From: Clarireedia homoeocarpa
Lineage: Eukaryota; Ascomycota; Leotiomycetes; Helotiales; Rutstroemiaceae
NCBI GenBank assembly: GCA_001465935.1
Contig: LNKV01000004.1
Location: 496,001-560,000, forward strand
Direction: 5' to 3'
DNA: 64,000 nt
Each line of letters begins with the position of its first letter. Position 1 is the first letter of the stretch. The notes under the pieces are model-generated. The model was not told the origin of the DNA. It searched no databases and saw only the letters and a program-made list of their open reading frames with translations. Shown here one piece after another: positions 22,252 to 34,376 of this stretch. The position numbers and the translations under genes were made by a program.

Positions 22252-23091
22252 TCAATAGCCACAACCCTGTTCCTCTTTGCTCGTAATCAAAACGTCCGAA
22301 TCCACCCTCTCAATATAAGTGTTATTGAGCAGGTACATAATATTCCCCAGGCCACCAACATAAAACTGCGCACCAAGACCCGGCTGCCCAAACCACGGGG
22401 CGATGGGGCCACCAACGACTGGGAGGTCCTTCAGAACGCGGTAGACATGGTAACTGTATGGGAAGCCCGACTTCGGGTCGAAATCAAGATTGGATGGTGG
22501 AAGTGACCTCTGGGAGTATGGAGCATCGGCTGAAGAGACGTAGGAACCTATGAGTGATGAGTGGTTAGTTCCGTCATCATATTGAGTTTCTGGTACCGGG
22601 GCTACAAACCATATTCGCTACCAAATCGATCAATAAGTGTTCCAGGCGTGAGAATCATGCTACCGTTGATGGGGTTTCCATTGGTATCGAGCGAAAAGCC
22701 ATTCCCTGGAGGATACTTGTATTTGCCCTTTTCATCGGTCCATGTTGCGAGGAATTCGCCCGGGGTGAGTCCTCCAAAGCGATCATATGATGCTAAGACG
22801 CTTGAGAGAGGTAGGGATTGAGGAAGGTCCATGGGTCCGAGACGGTCGTCTTGACAGATGTAGGGAGCAGATGACGGTAAGGGACCGGGAGTTGTACCGG
22901 TGCAGTTGCAATTGCACCGTTTTCCAAATGAGTTGTGCGCAGATTGGATGTTGTCGCCGGAGTCAATTGGAGTTGGCTGAGGGAAGGTTAGGCCAGCATC
23001 AATCTGGGTGTGGCAGGAGATCACTCACCTCGAGGGGAGACGCACTGCACAGAGCAAGTGCGCTGGCAACGAATACAAGTTGGAATTTCAT
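22252..23091 (-). CDS. Secreted TNT-domain NADase, 241 aa
   Basis: A predicted NAD glycohydrolase with the TNT (tuberculosis-necrotizing-toxin-like) fold known from fungal surface NADases. Exons 23091..23029, 22976..22610 and 22547..22252 join in phase through 51- and 62-base introns. Exon 1 encodes a short hydrophobic leader consistent with a signal peptide. The domain shows the family blocks YDRFGGLTPGEFLATW, the YPP.xGF segment, the PGTLIDRFGSEYG strand and, after the second intron, RSLPPSNL and QFYVGG. The QF Gln and the RFGxEYG Arg lie where active-site residues are expected in this family. N-x-S/T sites and paired cysteines fit secretion. The protein is short, with little beyond the domain. 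A HET gene follows on the same strand, about 1.1 kb away. Target cells are unknown. Confidence 0.85.
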
Positions 23092-24217
23092 GATGAATCT
23101 ACAAGGGAAGATTTGTATATTTTTTGCTTAATATAAACCGTCCTAGAGTAATTGAGCTGCAGGTTCAAGATCGCAGAGATGTGAATAGAGATAGAAGTCA
23201 GCGCCTAAGATTATATACTTCTATATCCACGGCTGAAGTAAACAGCGCACGGAATGGCCGTTACCATCGTTACGTGTATGCAGATTGTTGTCACTATTAA
23301 AGAATGCGCTAAGGAAAGGGACATCAAATACTGTGAGACAACAGCTGCAGCCAAGCACTAGCCCGGATTCACCGCTCGACCAATAATCAATGTCTTGGAA
23401 CATTGATTCAGCCTATGATTTCCGACACAGGACACATAGAAAAGACGACTTTGGGCAAAGGCTGCAATGTTCCCCTCACCGGCGCAGCTGAAAGTAGCTG
23501 CATGCTTATGCAGCTGAGTCCCCGAGCAGAACTTTTTTACGAGGCTAATAGTAAAATATGCCTGAGCTTAGTAGCTGCGCCTTAGACTTTGATATTTCGG
23601 CGTCGCTGCATACTAGAGCTTTTTACCGTTTGGATGTTAATATGTTTAGGTTTGAGGGACTTGAAAAGAGAAAAGATTATTTTCCCCGCGCTCACGTGAT
23701 GAGCATTGGTTTACCACCGAACCGTGATATCGAACCAGGTTATTTTGAACTCAGTCAATATAGTTGATTAGGGTTGATTTCTTTTCATCTATCTAAATAG
23801 TTCTTATCTCTTCTACTAAATAACTGTTTGGTCGACTTCAAGTCAGGGCACCACCGTATCATATATGGGATTCTAGTGCTTGGTTGAATTGAGTCTGATT
23901 TTTTCTAACTGAGTGGGAGATCTACGCTAGCTATATAGCCCAGCTCTCCTATAATAAGGGCATTCCCGGAGCAATACCGTAGTTAGGAACCACTCCTGTA
24001 GTGTTTTTGTAGCTCGCGTAGTAATAGTGATTCTCTCCTGTAGTTCTAATTGATGCTCACGTGACCTTCAACGACGAAGCGCTTACTCCATCTACTCTAC
24101 CCGTAGTTGCCTCGAAGCCGGTTCTCATCATCAACTCTCATCAAGAAACCGGAAGACTACACTGTACAAACAACAATCTGAACTCTGCATCTACCCGTGC
24201 ATCTCCACTCATTCATC
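23092..24217. other. Divergent intergenic region
   Basis: No gene is supported. The stretch CTATATAGCCCAGCTCTCC at 23931-23949 recurs with one mismatch near another 2EXR gene at 44969-44987. The promoter of the 24218 gene should lie in the last few hundred bases. Confidence 0.5.
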
Positions 24218-25098
24218 ATGGTGACCTCAATCCACAGCCTTCCTCCAGAAATCAGACACATGATCTGGAAGCAAGCAGCAAGTCGAGTAATCGAAGTACG
24301 ATGGGAGTCACTCGTGGGCTACACACTATCCAGCTACCCCCCAGCTATGCTCACACTATGTCGGGAGTCCTACTGTATCACACACCAGCTATTCTGGCCA
24401 GCCGAGAACCACTGCATTAGCAACGATATCTCATTCAACTGGGACGTAGATACCCTCTACTATCCCTATCCATCTCCCTGCTCCACATCATACGGGATGT
24501 CGTTGGGCCGATTTCTAAACCGCCACCCCACGTTCAAAGGACTCAAACACCTCGCTCTTTGTTTGCCTCCGCGGATCCCGCCCGATGGGACTTGCATGGA
24601 GTTTCTCGGCGCCGTGCAGAAACAAGCGCGGTGTATCATGGAGTACGGGCTTGCATTGAACTCTCTGACTTTGGTATTTGGGGATCCGTATATGACTGAT
24701 TTTAACTCGGTACCAAAAGCTACTACTAGTTCTAATGCTTCCAACAATTCGACTCAAGTACTCGCCCCAGCCCCCACGAAGATCCCCCCGCTAGCAACTC
24801 CCTACCCAACACAGCGTACACCGAGCCGCATCCTAAACCAACGTCGAAGCGCCCCAAAGCTGCACAGTACCTGCATGCTATCAACGAAACCCGCACTTCC
24901 CCGTGCTGGAAGCGGGCCGCGGCGTCGGAAGCACTGAGATTCTACCTCAGCTCCGACTTACCGGATGTTTGGATACCTACGGGTAGTGGGCACTGGCGTA
25001 AATGCGGCACCTTTGGGTCACCGGAGATTCTCTGGAAAGGGGTAAGCCGGAGAGAGAGGAGAGAAGAAGATGATCAGAGACTTGAACTATTAGGATAA
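24218..25098 (+). CDS. 2EXR-domain (F-box-like) protein, 269 aa; intron tentative
   Basis: The N-terminus reads IHSLPPEIRHMIWKQAASR, the fungal 2EXR domain (FxxLPxEIRxxIWxxA), followed by MLTLCRESYCITH. I propose exons 24218..24687 and 24759..25098, with a GTATAT..CTCAAG intron of 71 bases that keeps phase and gives 269 residues. Evidence for the intron is that coding signal moves to another frame there: TKRP-like and QYLHAINETRTSPCW segments lead on to LSSDLPDVWIPTGSGHW, ending at TAA 25096-25098. If the intron is wrong, the alternative is a one-base frameshift, and the first frame would end at 24937 in a low-quality Arg/Pro-rich tail. The function of 2EXR proteins is unknown. Confidence 0.6.
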
Positions 25099-25380
25099 GG
25101 AAATCCTGAATGCATGCATGCATGCATGTTATGTTATATTTGCTAGCAATATTCCATCACCACCGCCCAGCCAACAGGTTGGGTTGGGTTGAGTAAGAAG
25201 CATAAGTGCTACCAATAGATAGCGCGTGGAGTTTAGGTCAGTTCAGGTCAGTCTATGCAGGAGTTAAATGTTGCCCACCCAGCAACCAGTCAAAGGGGAC
25301 ACAGAAGCCAGAGGGAGCCAGCCAGCTACTTTCCTTGGGGATTTGGAGAAACCTATCAAGAATCTGGCTGAAGCCGAGTC

Positions 25381-25414
<34 letters not shown>

Positions 25415-26478
25415 AATATGTAATCCTATCCATCTACCAAACATTCAAGATCTATCTAGACAACGAATAGTTATTATATATTCACTACTCTCCCTCTCCC
25501 TCTCCCTCTCCCTCTCCCTCTCCATCCAAGCAGGAAGGAACACCATACCATACCAAAGCATACCACACCGTAGCTATTCCCAACCCAACCCAACTTAATC
25601 CGAACAAAGTCACAAACAAATAAACAAATAAACGAATCCCCTTCCCACATCCACCCATCCATCCATCCATCCGTCCATTCATGTATCTCTTTTTTTCTCT
25701 AGTTAACTATTTATTTATTCCCCGTCCAAACTTATTCTTCCCCCCCCGCTCTTATACTTCATGACTTACAGTTCACAGCTCACAGCTCAACAGCTCACAG
25801 CTCACAGCTCTAACAGCTCACAGCTCACAACTCCACCGCATCCCACCCCTTCGCACACATATACATATACATATTCAGTTCAGTTCAGTTCAGTGTTAAC
25901 ACAATCAATAAATGCTCTCTGCTCTACTCTTTACCCATGCAGCAGCAGCAGCAGTAGTGCAAGTTACAAATATAATACATTTTACCTCTCACTTAATCAT
26001 CTCCCCATCGTCCCATCTCAAGTGCCCGTATCACTTTATTTTTATAATGTAAATCATCCATCCATCCATCCATCCATCCATCCATCCATCCATCCATCCA
26101 TCCATCGTCCATCCATCCATTCATACCCGTCCATACAAGCTCCCTCCTCTCCTTCCCCCTTCCCCTTCCCTTCCTCCTTTCCTCTCCAAACACAGTCCAT
26201 CTATCCACACTCACACCATTTGACCATCCAATACATTCCATTATCCGCATTCGCATCCACTTATACCCGCTCCATACCAGACTAACCCACAGCCCAAATC
26301 CCACCCCTCCCCCTCCATGAATTTCCTCTCATAAATCCTACAGATTCTACAAAAATATCTTTCACAACTTTCCATTATTCCTCGAAAAACCCCCACGCAT
26401 CAGCACACATCTCCCCAACCTAGTCACAACACCGAAACACCTCACAAAATCAAAAACCCCCCCTGATTAATGAACCAA
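25099..26478. other. Low-complexity convergent intergenic region
   Basis: Contains GCAT repeats (about 25112-25130), a CT run (25379-25423), a CCCTCT run (25490-25522), GCTCACA repeats (25770-25830), a CAG run (25938-25950) and a CCAT/TCCA array (26055-26120). No gene is supported. Confidence 0.7.
26055..26120. repeat. CCAT tetranucleotide microsatellite
   Basis: About a dozen ATCC units, interrupted once by CGTCC, give false Ser-Ile-His and Trp-Met-Asp frames on the two strands. Confidence 0.95.
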
Positions 26479-29400
26479 TCAATCCATATCCACATCCCCA
26501 TCCGCCATCGCTAACCGCTGTTTAGCAGTCTTCGCCTTCTTTGATCTTCCCCCGTCTGACTTCCTAGCCGGTGCTTTTTTCTTCGAGCCCTCACCCGCAA
26601 CTGGTGTCGCCGCACCCGAAGGACGATTAGATCCATCGTCGAAATGGCCTTCACCTATTTGAAAATCATTAGTATCAATCCAACCGTTACGAAAAATAAT
26701 CATGAATTGCAAGAAAAGAAAAAAACATACCCTCGTGATACATATCCTCCAAACTGCCACTTCCCGCACCAGCACCCCCCTCCCCTCCCCTCTTCTTCTT
26801 CCCCTTGCCTTTCTTACTCGGTTGTTCCGCCTCCAATTTGGCCATCTCCGCCTCCTTCCTCTCGATCTCTGCCGCTTCCTCATCATCCACCAACCACATC
26901 GCAATATCCTTCGTTCTATTCTCCTTACTCCTCGTATTGAAATCCACACCACCACCCGCACCACCAGTCATGACGACCTTCTGGACTTCTTCTTTTTGAA
27001 GTGCACGTTTGCGGATTCGTTCTTCAATCGTGCCGCGCGTGATCATGCGGTACACGGTGACTTGGCGGGTTTGACCGAGACGATGCGCACGGTCCATGGC
27101 TTGGGAGTCGATGGTAGGATTCCAATCGGAGTCATAGAAGATGACGGTATCGGCACTGGTGAGATTGATACCGAGACCACCAGCACGGGTACTGAGGAGG
27201 AAGATGAAGATTTCTGGTCGGGTTTGGAAGTCGTGGACTGTATCTCTTCTGTCTTCCAACTTGGTGGAACCGTCGAGACGGAGATATTTGTAGTTGCGAT
27301 AGGTGAGGTACTCCTCCATGAGATCGATCATACGTGTCATCTGGAAGTATAGAAGAACACGGTGACCGCCTTCTTTGAGTTTTGTAAGTAGAGAGTCGAG
27401 TTTTGCGAGTTTCCCAGAGTCAGTGACGAAGCGACGCATTGATGGAACAGTGATATTTGTGAAGCGCTGTTTCTCATTTGTAGGTGGTGGCAACATTGGC
27501 GTAGGCGGGTAGAATGTCGGTGGAACCTTAGATGTAATCAAAGCTTTCTCTTCGACAGGAGAAGGACCAAACAATGCACGACGCATACGAACATTGAATA
27601 GTGTGTTCTCTCGTTCGATGATGGCCCCTCTACTCGAGCAGGTTACCTCAATTGGTGGGGCAGAAGCATTTGATCGACCGCATTGTTCCATCCGGTTCAT
27701 ACCCGACTCGGACCAAACATCTTTTGCGACGTTGAAGAGCTTATTGAGATACCCTTCATTAGTCACTTGAGCTAAAGGCTTGCGGTCATTTCTATCCACA
27801 ATACGAAGCATAGCATGCACCGGGGTGAAGTCATTGTCTTCTTCCTCGTCGTAAACGATGCTTAGCCTGCCTAAGGAGCGAGGCTTCTGAGCCAAGTCTA
27901 CAGCACGACTGAAAACACCCTTTCTCGACGCAGTAGATAATTCTTGAACAGAGGCGTCAGCGAAACGAAGCCACGAGAATGCATCGTTCTCTTTAGAGTC
28001 CTCAACGACATTTTCAGGCTTCCAGATATTGAAGAGAGATTCTAAACATCGTGCTTTGAACCCAGCATTCTCGTTATCATGTCCCGGTAAGTCGAGTCGG
28101 CCACCTTCACGCCAAACCAATCTTGGTAGCGAGTACTCAATCATGTTGCGCGTCGAGTAAGCAACAGTGATGTTAGAGCCCTCGCGCAAGAATGAGGCAG
28201 TCTCAGCGAAGTGGGCGAAGGAGAGTGGTGATGAGGTTTCGGCGCGCTCAAAGAGATCCGGGTGATTGCAGACCTTTCGGAACTGCATGACCAAGTTCAT
28301 CAAAGTACCGGTATCGTTATCATCACCAATAGTCGCCTTCTCAATGAGGTCCATGATACTGATTTGGTTGCGAAGATTGCTGTAGTAGGCACGTTGTCGA
28401 TAAGTCAAGTCGCAGAAGACATCCTCCTCAATCTTGTCACCCAACTCCTTCTGCACATGCTTCTTGACACGACGAAGCATGAAAGGCTTCAAGATCATGT
28501 GCAGACGTTTAAGTTGATCCTCGTTGAGCTTAGTGTTACTTTGAGCATGACTTTCGATATCCTTGGAGAACCATTCACTAAACTCATCGTGAGAATCGAA
28601 CAAACTAGGCATAATGAAATGTAATAGAGCCCACAATTCCTGCATGTTGTTCTGAATAGGGGTACCGGTCAACAAGAGACGATTCCTGCAGTGGAAACCA
28701 AGCAAGCTCTTCCATCTAGAACTCTGAGAACTCTTGATAGCTTGAGCTTCATCAAGAATCATGTATTGCCACTTCATCTTCTGAAAGTAAGCGACATCAG
28801 ACACGACGAGTTGGTAAGAGGTGACGAGAACATGGAATGGTGCGTCCTCAGTATAGGTAATGTGCTTTCGATCCCAGAATTTTCGAAGGACTTTTCGATC
28901 GGCTGCAGTTCCCCAGTATGGAAGAACCTTGAGCTTAGGGACGAACTTTGTGATCTCTTGCTGCCAGTTGTGTAGTGTAGATGCAGGAGCAACAACCAAG
29001 AAAGGTCCCCAAATACCGTGCTTTTCCGCAAGATAAGCCATGACAGAGATCGACTGAACGGTTTTACCAAGACCCATCTCGTCTGCCAAGATACCGTTGA
29101 TACCCTGCTCGTAGAGATTGACAAGCCAATTAAGACCCTTGAGTTGGTATTCCTTCAATTGAGCTTGGAGCATCTTCGGCTGTTCGATATCGACATCACC
29201 CATACCAGCAGGATTCTGGAAGTTCATCTCGCCTTCGTCATCCATGGCAGGTCCATCATCTTGCTTGTTAAAGGCACGAGCCTTGTTCTGGGCTTCCTGA
29301 ATAGCATTCTGGGCATTAGCCATAGCAGCAGCCTTAAGCACAGAGTCATCTTCAGCATCAAAATCAAGATCCTCAAAGTTGGTGACCTTAGCAGGTGCTG

Positions 29401-31953
29401 TGCCTTCCGGCAGGTCGCCATGGTCTGTAGTAATCGCATGCTCAGTCTTGTCCGCTGCAGCGACGTCTGGATGGTCGGTTGAGCGTTCGACTTCGTCCGT
29501 CTTGATCTTCTTGCCGATGAAATGGGAATAAAGCTCAGTCTGTGAAATGAGAAAGTTGAGTTTCCTCTTCTGTCGGTTTGCTTCACGATCAGCTTCTGCC
29601 TTCTTCGCGTTCTCGATCTCCTGTCTCTCGGCGGCTCGTCGAGTATCGCGCTCTTCACGTTCGTTGCGCTTCCAGAAGGACATCATTTCTCTCATCACAC
29701 GCTTCGCACGAGCCTGGAGATCCTTGGTAGCCTTATTCGTTCGCAGCTGCCATCGCTTGGCTTCCTTCGAAGCTAAGATAGCCGTCTTCTTCAAGTTCGA
29801 AGCCCGAATTGAATAAGAATCAACCGCAGTCTTGTATACCTTGGGAACATCTTTTCGGGAGAGATCCTTCCAAATCTGGTCATAGACTTGATGGAAAGAT
29901 TTGGTGTTGTGGGGATCGACGGGTGCAGCGGGAGACTCCTCTTTGACTTCTTGAGGTTCCTTGACTTCCTTGGGCTCCTTAAATTTGAGTTTGATCTTGG
30001 GGCCTTCCTTCGGTGGAGCAAGTTGTCTCGATTGACTGAAATCTTCTCTCAAGGGCATCAAAGCAGGCGATTCTCCTTTATCAATAGCATCTTGCGCAGC
30101 GGCAGCGGAATCCTTCTCAGCCTGCTTTTGTTCCTTGGACTTCCGAAGTCGAGCACCACCACGCTTGGGTTTCTTTGTCGAGTCAGGATCAACTGCCGTG
30201 AAGGTTGACATACTACCACCAAGCATATTGGGTTCCATAGGTGAAACTGCACGAATCTCCGGGCCCTTGTCTCCTCTAGCAAGGATTTGTTTTGTTTGCT
30301 GGGCCTTCTTGTCGGCTCTCTGCGCATCCCGGATGAATTTCTGCCTCTCCTGTTCATCCTGCGCAGCTTGTGCCTTGGCCAATGCAATCTCCTTCTGTTC
30401 AATGTTGTTTTGAACAGTCTTTTCGCGACGGCGTTTGCGCTGCATATCCTTCTTGCGTTCCTTCTCAGCCTGGACCTCCTTGGCCTGAACCGCAGTTATT
30501 GCTTCTTCTCCATAAATATCTCTGTATCGCTCTTCTCCTTTCGAGGCATGTTCTCCAAGCTTCAGAGCCATTTTATTCGCAAAGTTAGTCCGGCGGAGCT
30601 TCCTTTTCTCAAATTCGATCCCTTCAACTTCCAGCTTTCGCTTGAGAGATCGAGCCTTGTAGAGCTTCTTCTCTTCGATAAAGTCGGGCATATCGCTATC
30701 CTTTGGCTCTTTATCCAACTTGGTCATCAGAATAACGATATCCCTTTCTTGATCTTTTGGGAATGGCTTGGGCTTTGGTGTAGTTTTCGGTTCTCCATTT
30801 GCTTTACGCTTCGCAGGTACTCGCAAATTCGCATTTGTTGATGGGAGAGCAGGGTCTGGGCTGGGAGCCCGAGGCGGTGCAGGTGCTAAAGAAGATTGTC
30901 GCGAGCTATCTCTAGATATCACTTCAACCTTCGGGGATGGTGGGGGCCGAGAAGGCTTCTGTGGCTTTGACAAGGCGGGTGTGGGGGTTGGTTGAGGAGC
31001 TGGCTCTGGTGCAGCGCTTGATAGTATACTCGAAAAGGCCATTGGGTCTGCTGGCCTACTTGGAGTCTAAGAGAAAGATACCATTAGACAAAGAAATGAG
31101 AAGTGAATGCTATTGAGGTGACTTACACTTGCTGGCGGCGCAGGCTCGGTCTTGATCATGGGTCTCTCATGAACTAGAGCAGGTCCTGCCGCCGCACCAT
31201 TTTGCTTGCCGCCTGGAGAGCCCATTGTAGCCATACGAGGCGACTGTGTCACCGAGCCTACGCGACCTTGAGGGTGCGCGTGTGAAATGGGCGACCGTGG
31301 TGGAAAGTGAGTTGTGACAGGCGAAGTGTAGGTATTGTTATAAAATTTCGTAGGACCATCCACCGATGAAACTGGGGTTGATTGAACTTGTGGGTAAGGA
31401 TATCGATCAAGATTCTGTTTCAAAAGAGTTAGGCAAAGGGTGATATTTTGGGGGGGTTGGAGGTATCTGGGACAGATCGTACTTGTGATGTCTTAGCTTC
31501 CCTATCGTTCCATGTAGATTCTGATGGTCTTCTTTGGCTTGAATCGGTGGTCGGATCGTAATAATTACTGGTTGGCTTGTCGCGTGGATAATCGCTTTGA
31601 TAAGTCGGGGTTGCCAAAACCACAGTTGAGCTCGAGGATGATGGCGGCGGTTGTACAGGAATGCGAGGTGGCATAGGCAGAGGAGACGGAGTTGGTGGAT
31701 GATATGGAGTAGTGAAATGTGGGCGTGATGGAGAAAGGTGTGCGCCGTTGGAGAGAGCTGGTGATGGATGGAAGGTTGAACGGTAATCTAATTGCGGTTG
31801 TGGGTGTTGTGCCGGAGATCGAGCGTCGTAAGTTGGATTTGAGCCGCTGGGTCCATTCATTATTACCCTCTCGCGCCTTACAGCCTCTTCTTCATTATTA
31901 CGCTCCTCCTCCGTCGGCCGTCGCATCACGGTAGCATGAAATCTCGAATCCAT
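26479..31953 (-). CDS. INO80: INO80 chromatin-remodelling ATPase, 1756 aa
   Basis: The catalytic SNF2-family ATPase of the INO80 complex, which slides nucleosomes and acts in transcription and DNA repair in the nucleus. Exons 31953..31483, 31414..31127, 31066..26731 and 26654..26479 join in phase to 1756 residues. The N-terminal 400 residues are Pro/Ser-rich and disordered. A basic DBINO-like helical region spans roughly 648-772 ([20 protein letters not shown]). The ATPase core follows: Walker A in [13 protein letters not shown] near 918, DEAQ box near 1023, the TGTPIQNN motif, and a long insertion before the helicase C-terminal lobe, as is characteristic of INO80. The later motifs [16 protein letters not shown] and [15 protein letters not shown] lie near 1545. 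The C-terminus is a Lys-rich tail ending in DGDVDMD. The split ATPase plus DBINO separates it from SWR1 and other SNF2 proteins. Confidence 0.96.
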
Positions 31954-32153
31954 GTCTACTCTGTCGCTCTTTGCGCGCCTTGCAAACTTGCCGAGAGAGG
32001 CCGATAATTTGTTATTTTCCTACTGATCACTCCATGAAAGAAATGGATCGGTTTCGCGCGCGACGGCAAGGATGGAAAGAATGTCGAGGCAGCAGGAGAA
32101 GGATTGGCTCTGCAAAGGACGAGCTTCTTTCCGAGGATTATACGAAGTATTTT

Positions 32154-32171
32154 GGGGGGGGGGGGGGGGGG
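32154..32171. repeat. G18 homopolymer
   Basis: Eighteen consecutive G residues lie about 200 bases upstream of the INO80 start. The length may be affected by sequencing error. Confidence 0.9.
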
Positions 32172-33423
32172 CAGAGTCTTTGATACAATTGCAAGTGAAA
32201 AGGCCGGCGCCTTCTAAATCACACAATCATCAATCATCAATGGAGGTAGTGAATAGAGGCACTCTATGTGAGGAGATATGGATCCAGTCGGCGTATACAA
32301 CAAACAATTAATCGTATCCAAATATTAATCTGGGGAGGGAAGGATGGAAGGCGAAAGAGGCAAGAGTGAAGAAGGAAGAAGAGTGAATTATATAATATGA
32401 GGTAAGTAATGATGGAGAGAAAGATAGGTTGGGGAGTCAGGATAGATGTGGATGGATAGGGCGGAAGAGAGATTGAGAGCGAATTTGGGATAATTTTATA
32501 TCAAACACTCGTATCTTTGAATATTGGCCATTCAAAAGGGAAGAGAAAGGGAAGAGAAATGGAAGAGAAATGGAAAGATTACAAGGCGTTTGAGACGAGG
32601 GAAATTCCTCAGCCATGCAGAGGCGGGAGACTGGCGAGAAGTTGAAAAGATGGAGGTCAAACGGGGTTTTGTTTGGAACGCTATCATCACTCATCCCCCA
32701 TCACTCATCACTCACCACTCACCACTCATCACTCATCACCAACCCATCGCCACGCACATTTCCCATTTCCCCTTCTTCAGCCGCGGCGCCGCGTGTGGGG
32801 TGAAGGTATCGCGATAATCTGGAGAAGGCAGGGAGGTGGACGAGATGAATAGGATGGACATTACGGGAAGTACATTAAACCAACACAACTCATGAATATC
32901 CCAAGAAAACAAGCAAAGGCGGTTTGGATGGTTTCAAGCAATCCAGCTTCGACACACAGTCTTTCCGCGACTCGTTCATCCATCTGGGGGTCACAAGCAG
33001 CAAGCAGCAAGTGGTATTTTGGTCGAGATCTGTTTTTTCCCACACGCCATGGCAGGGCAGATGGCCGGCCCCATCGCTTATCCAGAAAGGGTGGAGGTGC
33101 AGCGGGTGGTGAAGCATTTTCTTTCTTTTGCTGTTATGACATCGTACGCCGCGCCGTGATTGGCTGCGGCGCGGCCCTAGATGGGGATACCCCTGCATGA
33201 GAAATGGGCTGGCCCGGGAGAGCTTGGATACGATGGACTGGGAGAATGCATAGGGATGAGGATGGGTAGGGCGTGGACGAGTTCCACCTTCCACCTTCCA
33301 CCTTACACCTTACACCTTACACACCTTACACCTTACACACCTTACACCTTACACACAAGGCCAAAGGCTCGGTGTCTGCCTTATTTCCTCTTCACACCTT
33401 TTCCCTTCCCTTCCCATCCTCAG

Positions 33424-33570
33424 CCATCCCATCCCATCCCATCCCATCCCATCTCATCTCTCACTCCCTCACTCCCTCATCTCTCACTCCCTCACTCCCT
33501 CACTCCCTCACTCCCTCACTCCCTCCCTCACTCCCTCCCTCACTCCCTCCCTCACTCCCTCCCTCACTCA
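33424..33570. repeat. ATCCC and ACTCCCTC minisatellite
   Basis: ATCCC repeats pass into ACTCCCTC octamers and then ACTCCCTCCCTC dodecamers. This gives false Ser/Leu/Pro/His frames. Confidence 0.9.
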
Positions 33571-34376
33571 TTCCATTGCCCCGCCAAGCCGCCAACCGCA
33601 AAAAACCCTCCCTCGGCTCTAACCCGCATCCATCCTAGCCCCATGCCATGCTACTCAACTACTGTACCTGTCTCATCCATCCCCGGGAAACCAAACAATG
33701 AAAAAAATGCTGCCTTGACGTTGCACCTTCCCTACCAAGCTTGCCCTTTGTCTGTTCTCTGCTACACCTACCTACCTACCTACCCGGCGGATATGTATGC
33801 ACAAGACTTCCATATTGCTGCTACATTAATTACCGTTACAGTTACACTTACACTCACACTTACACTCACACTTACACTCACACTCACACTTCCCAGTCCA
33901 GTCCAGAACGTATGCAGCGTCAGGGAGACAGACGTCCCCCCTTCATGAAACATAAGCACTTACAAGTACAGTATGATGGGAAAACTCGCCCACCAAACCG
34001 GCTAGAGAAGAGGGAGGCAGGATACCATACTTACTTCGTACATTACAACTACAATTAGCCGCTAAGACTTAAAACTCTCAATCACCTTACATTTCAATCT
34101 CTCAAAACAACAATGTCAATGTCCATCAGTAATATTTATCAGTGTGTGCATTAATTCTCAAACGCCTTCTAAACAACAACAAGCATGCATTCTATCCCCA
34201 CCAATATAGGTGTGTTCTTTTCCTGCTTCCCCGATCCTTCCGCGACCTCCTCAATTGTGCTTCGAGGTCGGCACTTTGGACCGCGCAAGCTACATGTCTT
34301 GTTGTCCGGTCCGGTAATGCACCAAATCAAACTTTTATTTGCATTCAATCTTGAGTACTGCTAAGAAATATGCTCT

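Larger units (their letters stand above)
31954..34376. other. Long intergenic tract, microsatellite-rich
   Basis: The tract upstream of INO80 and downstream of ARB1 holds a G18 run (32154-32171), TCATCACTCA repeats (32690-32740), CCACCTTACA repeats (33283-33358), a CCATC/CTCACTCC minisatellite (33424-33570) and CTTACACTCACA repeats (33841-33895). The 255-codon frame over 33181-33948 is a product of these repeats. No gene is supported. Confidence 0.65.

Noticed and set aside
22090..22506. Plus-strand frame with poly-His
   Set aside because: It runs opposite exon 3 of the NADase and over a CAT microsatellite.
26687..26730. C-terminal tail [13 protein letters not shown] of the large INO80 frame
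   Set aside because: It is intron read-through. Splicing at 26730/26655 restores the charged INO80 C-terminus ending in DGDVDMD.
33181..33948. Long plus-strand frame with Ser/Leu/Pro/His repeats
   Set aside because: It is made by CTCACTCC, CCATCC and ACACTT tandem repeats. It lacks any domain and overlaps other repeat-driven frames.
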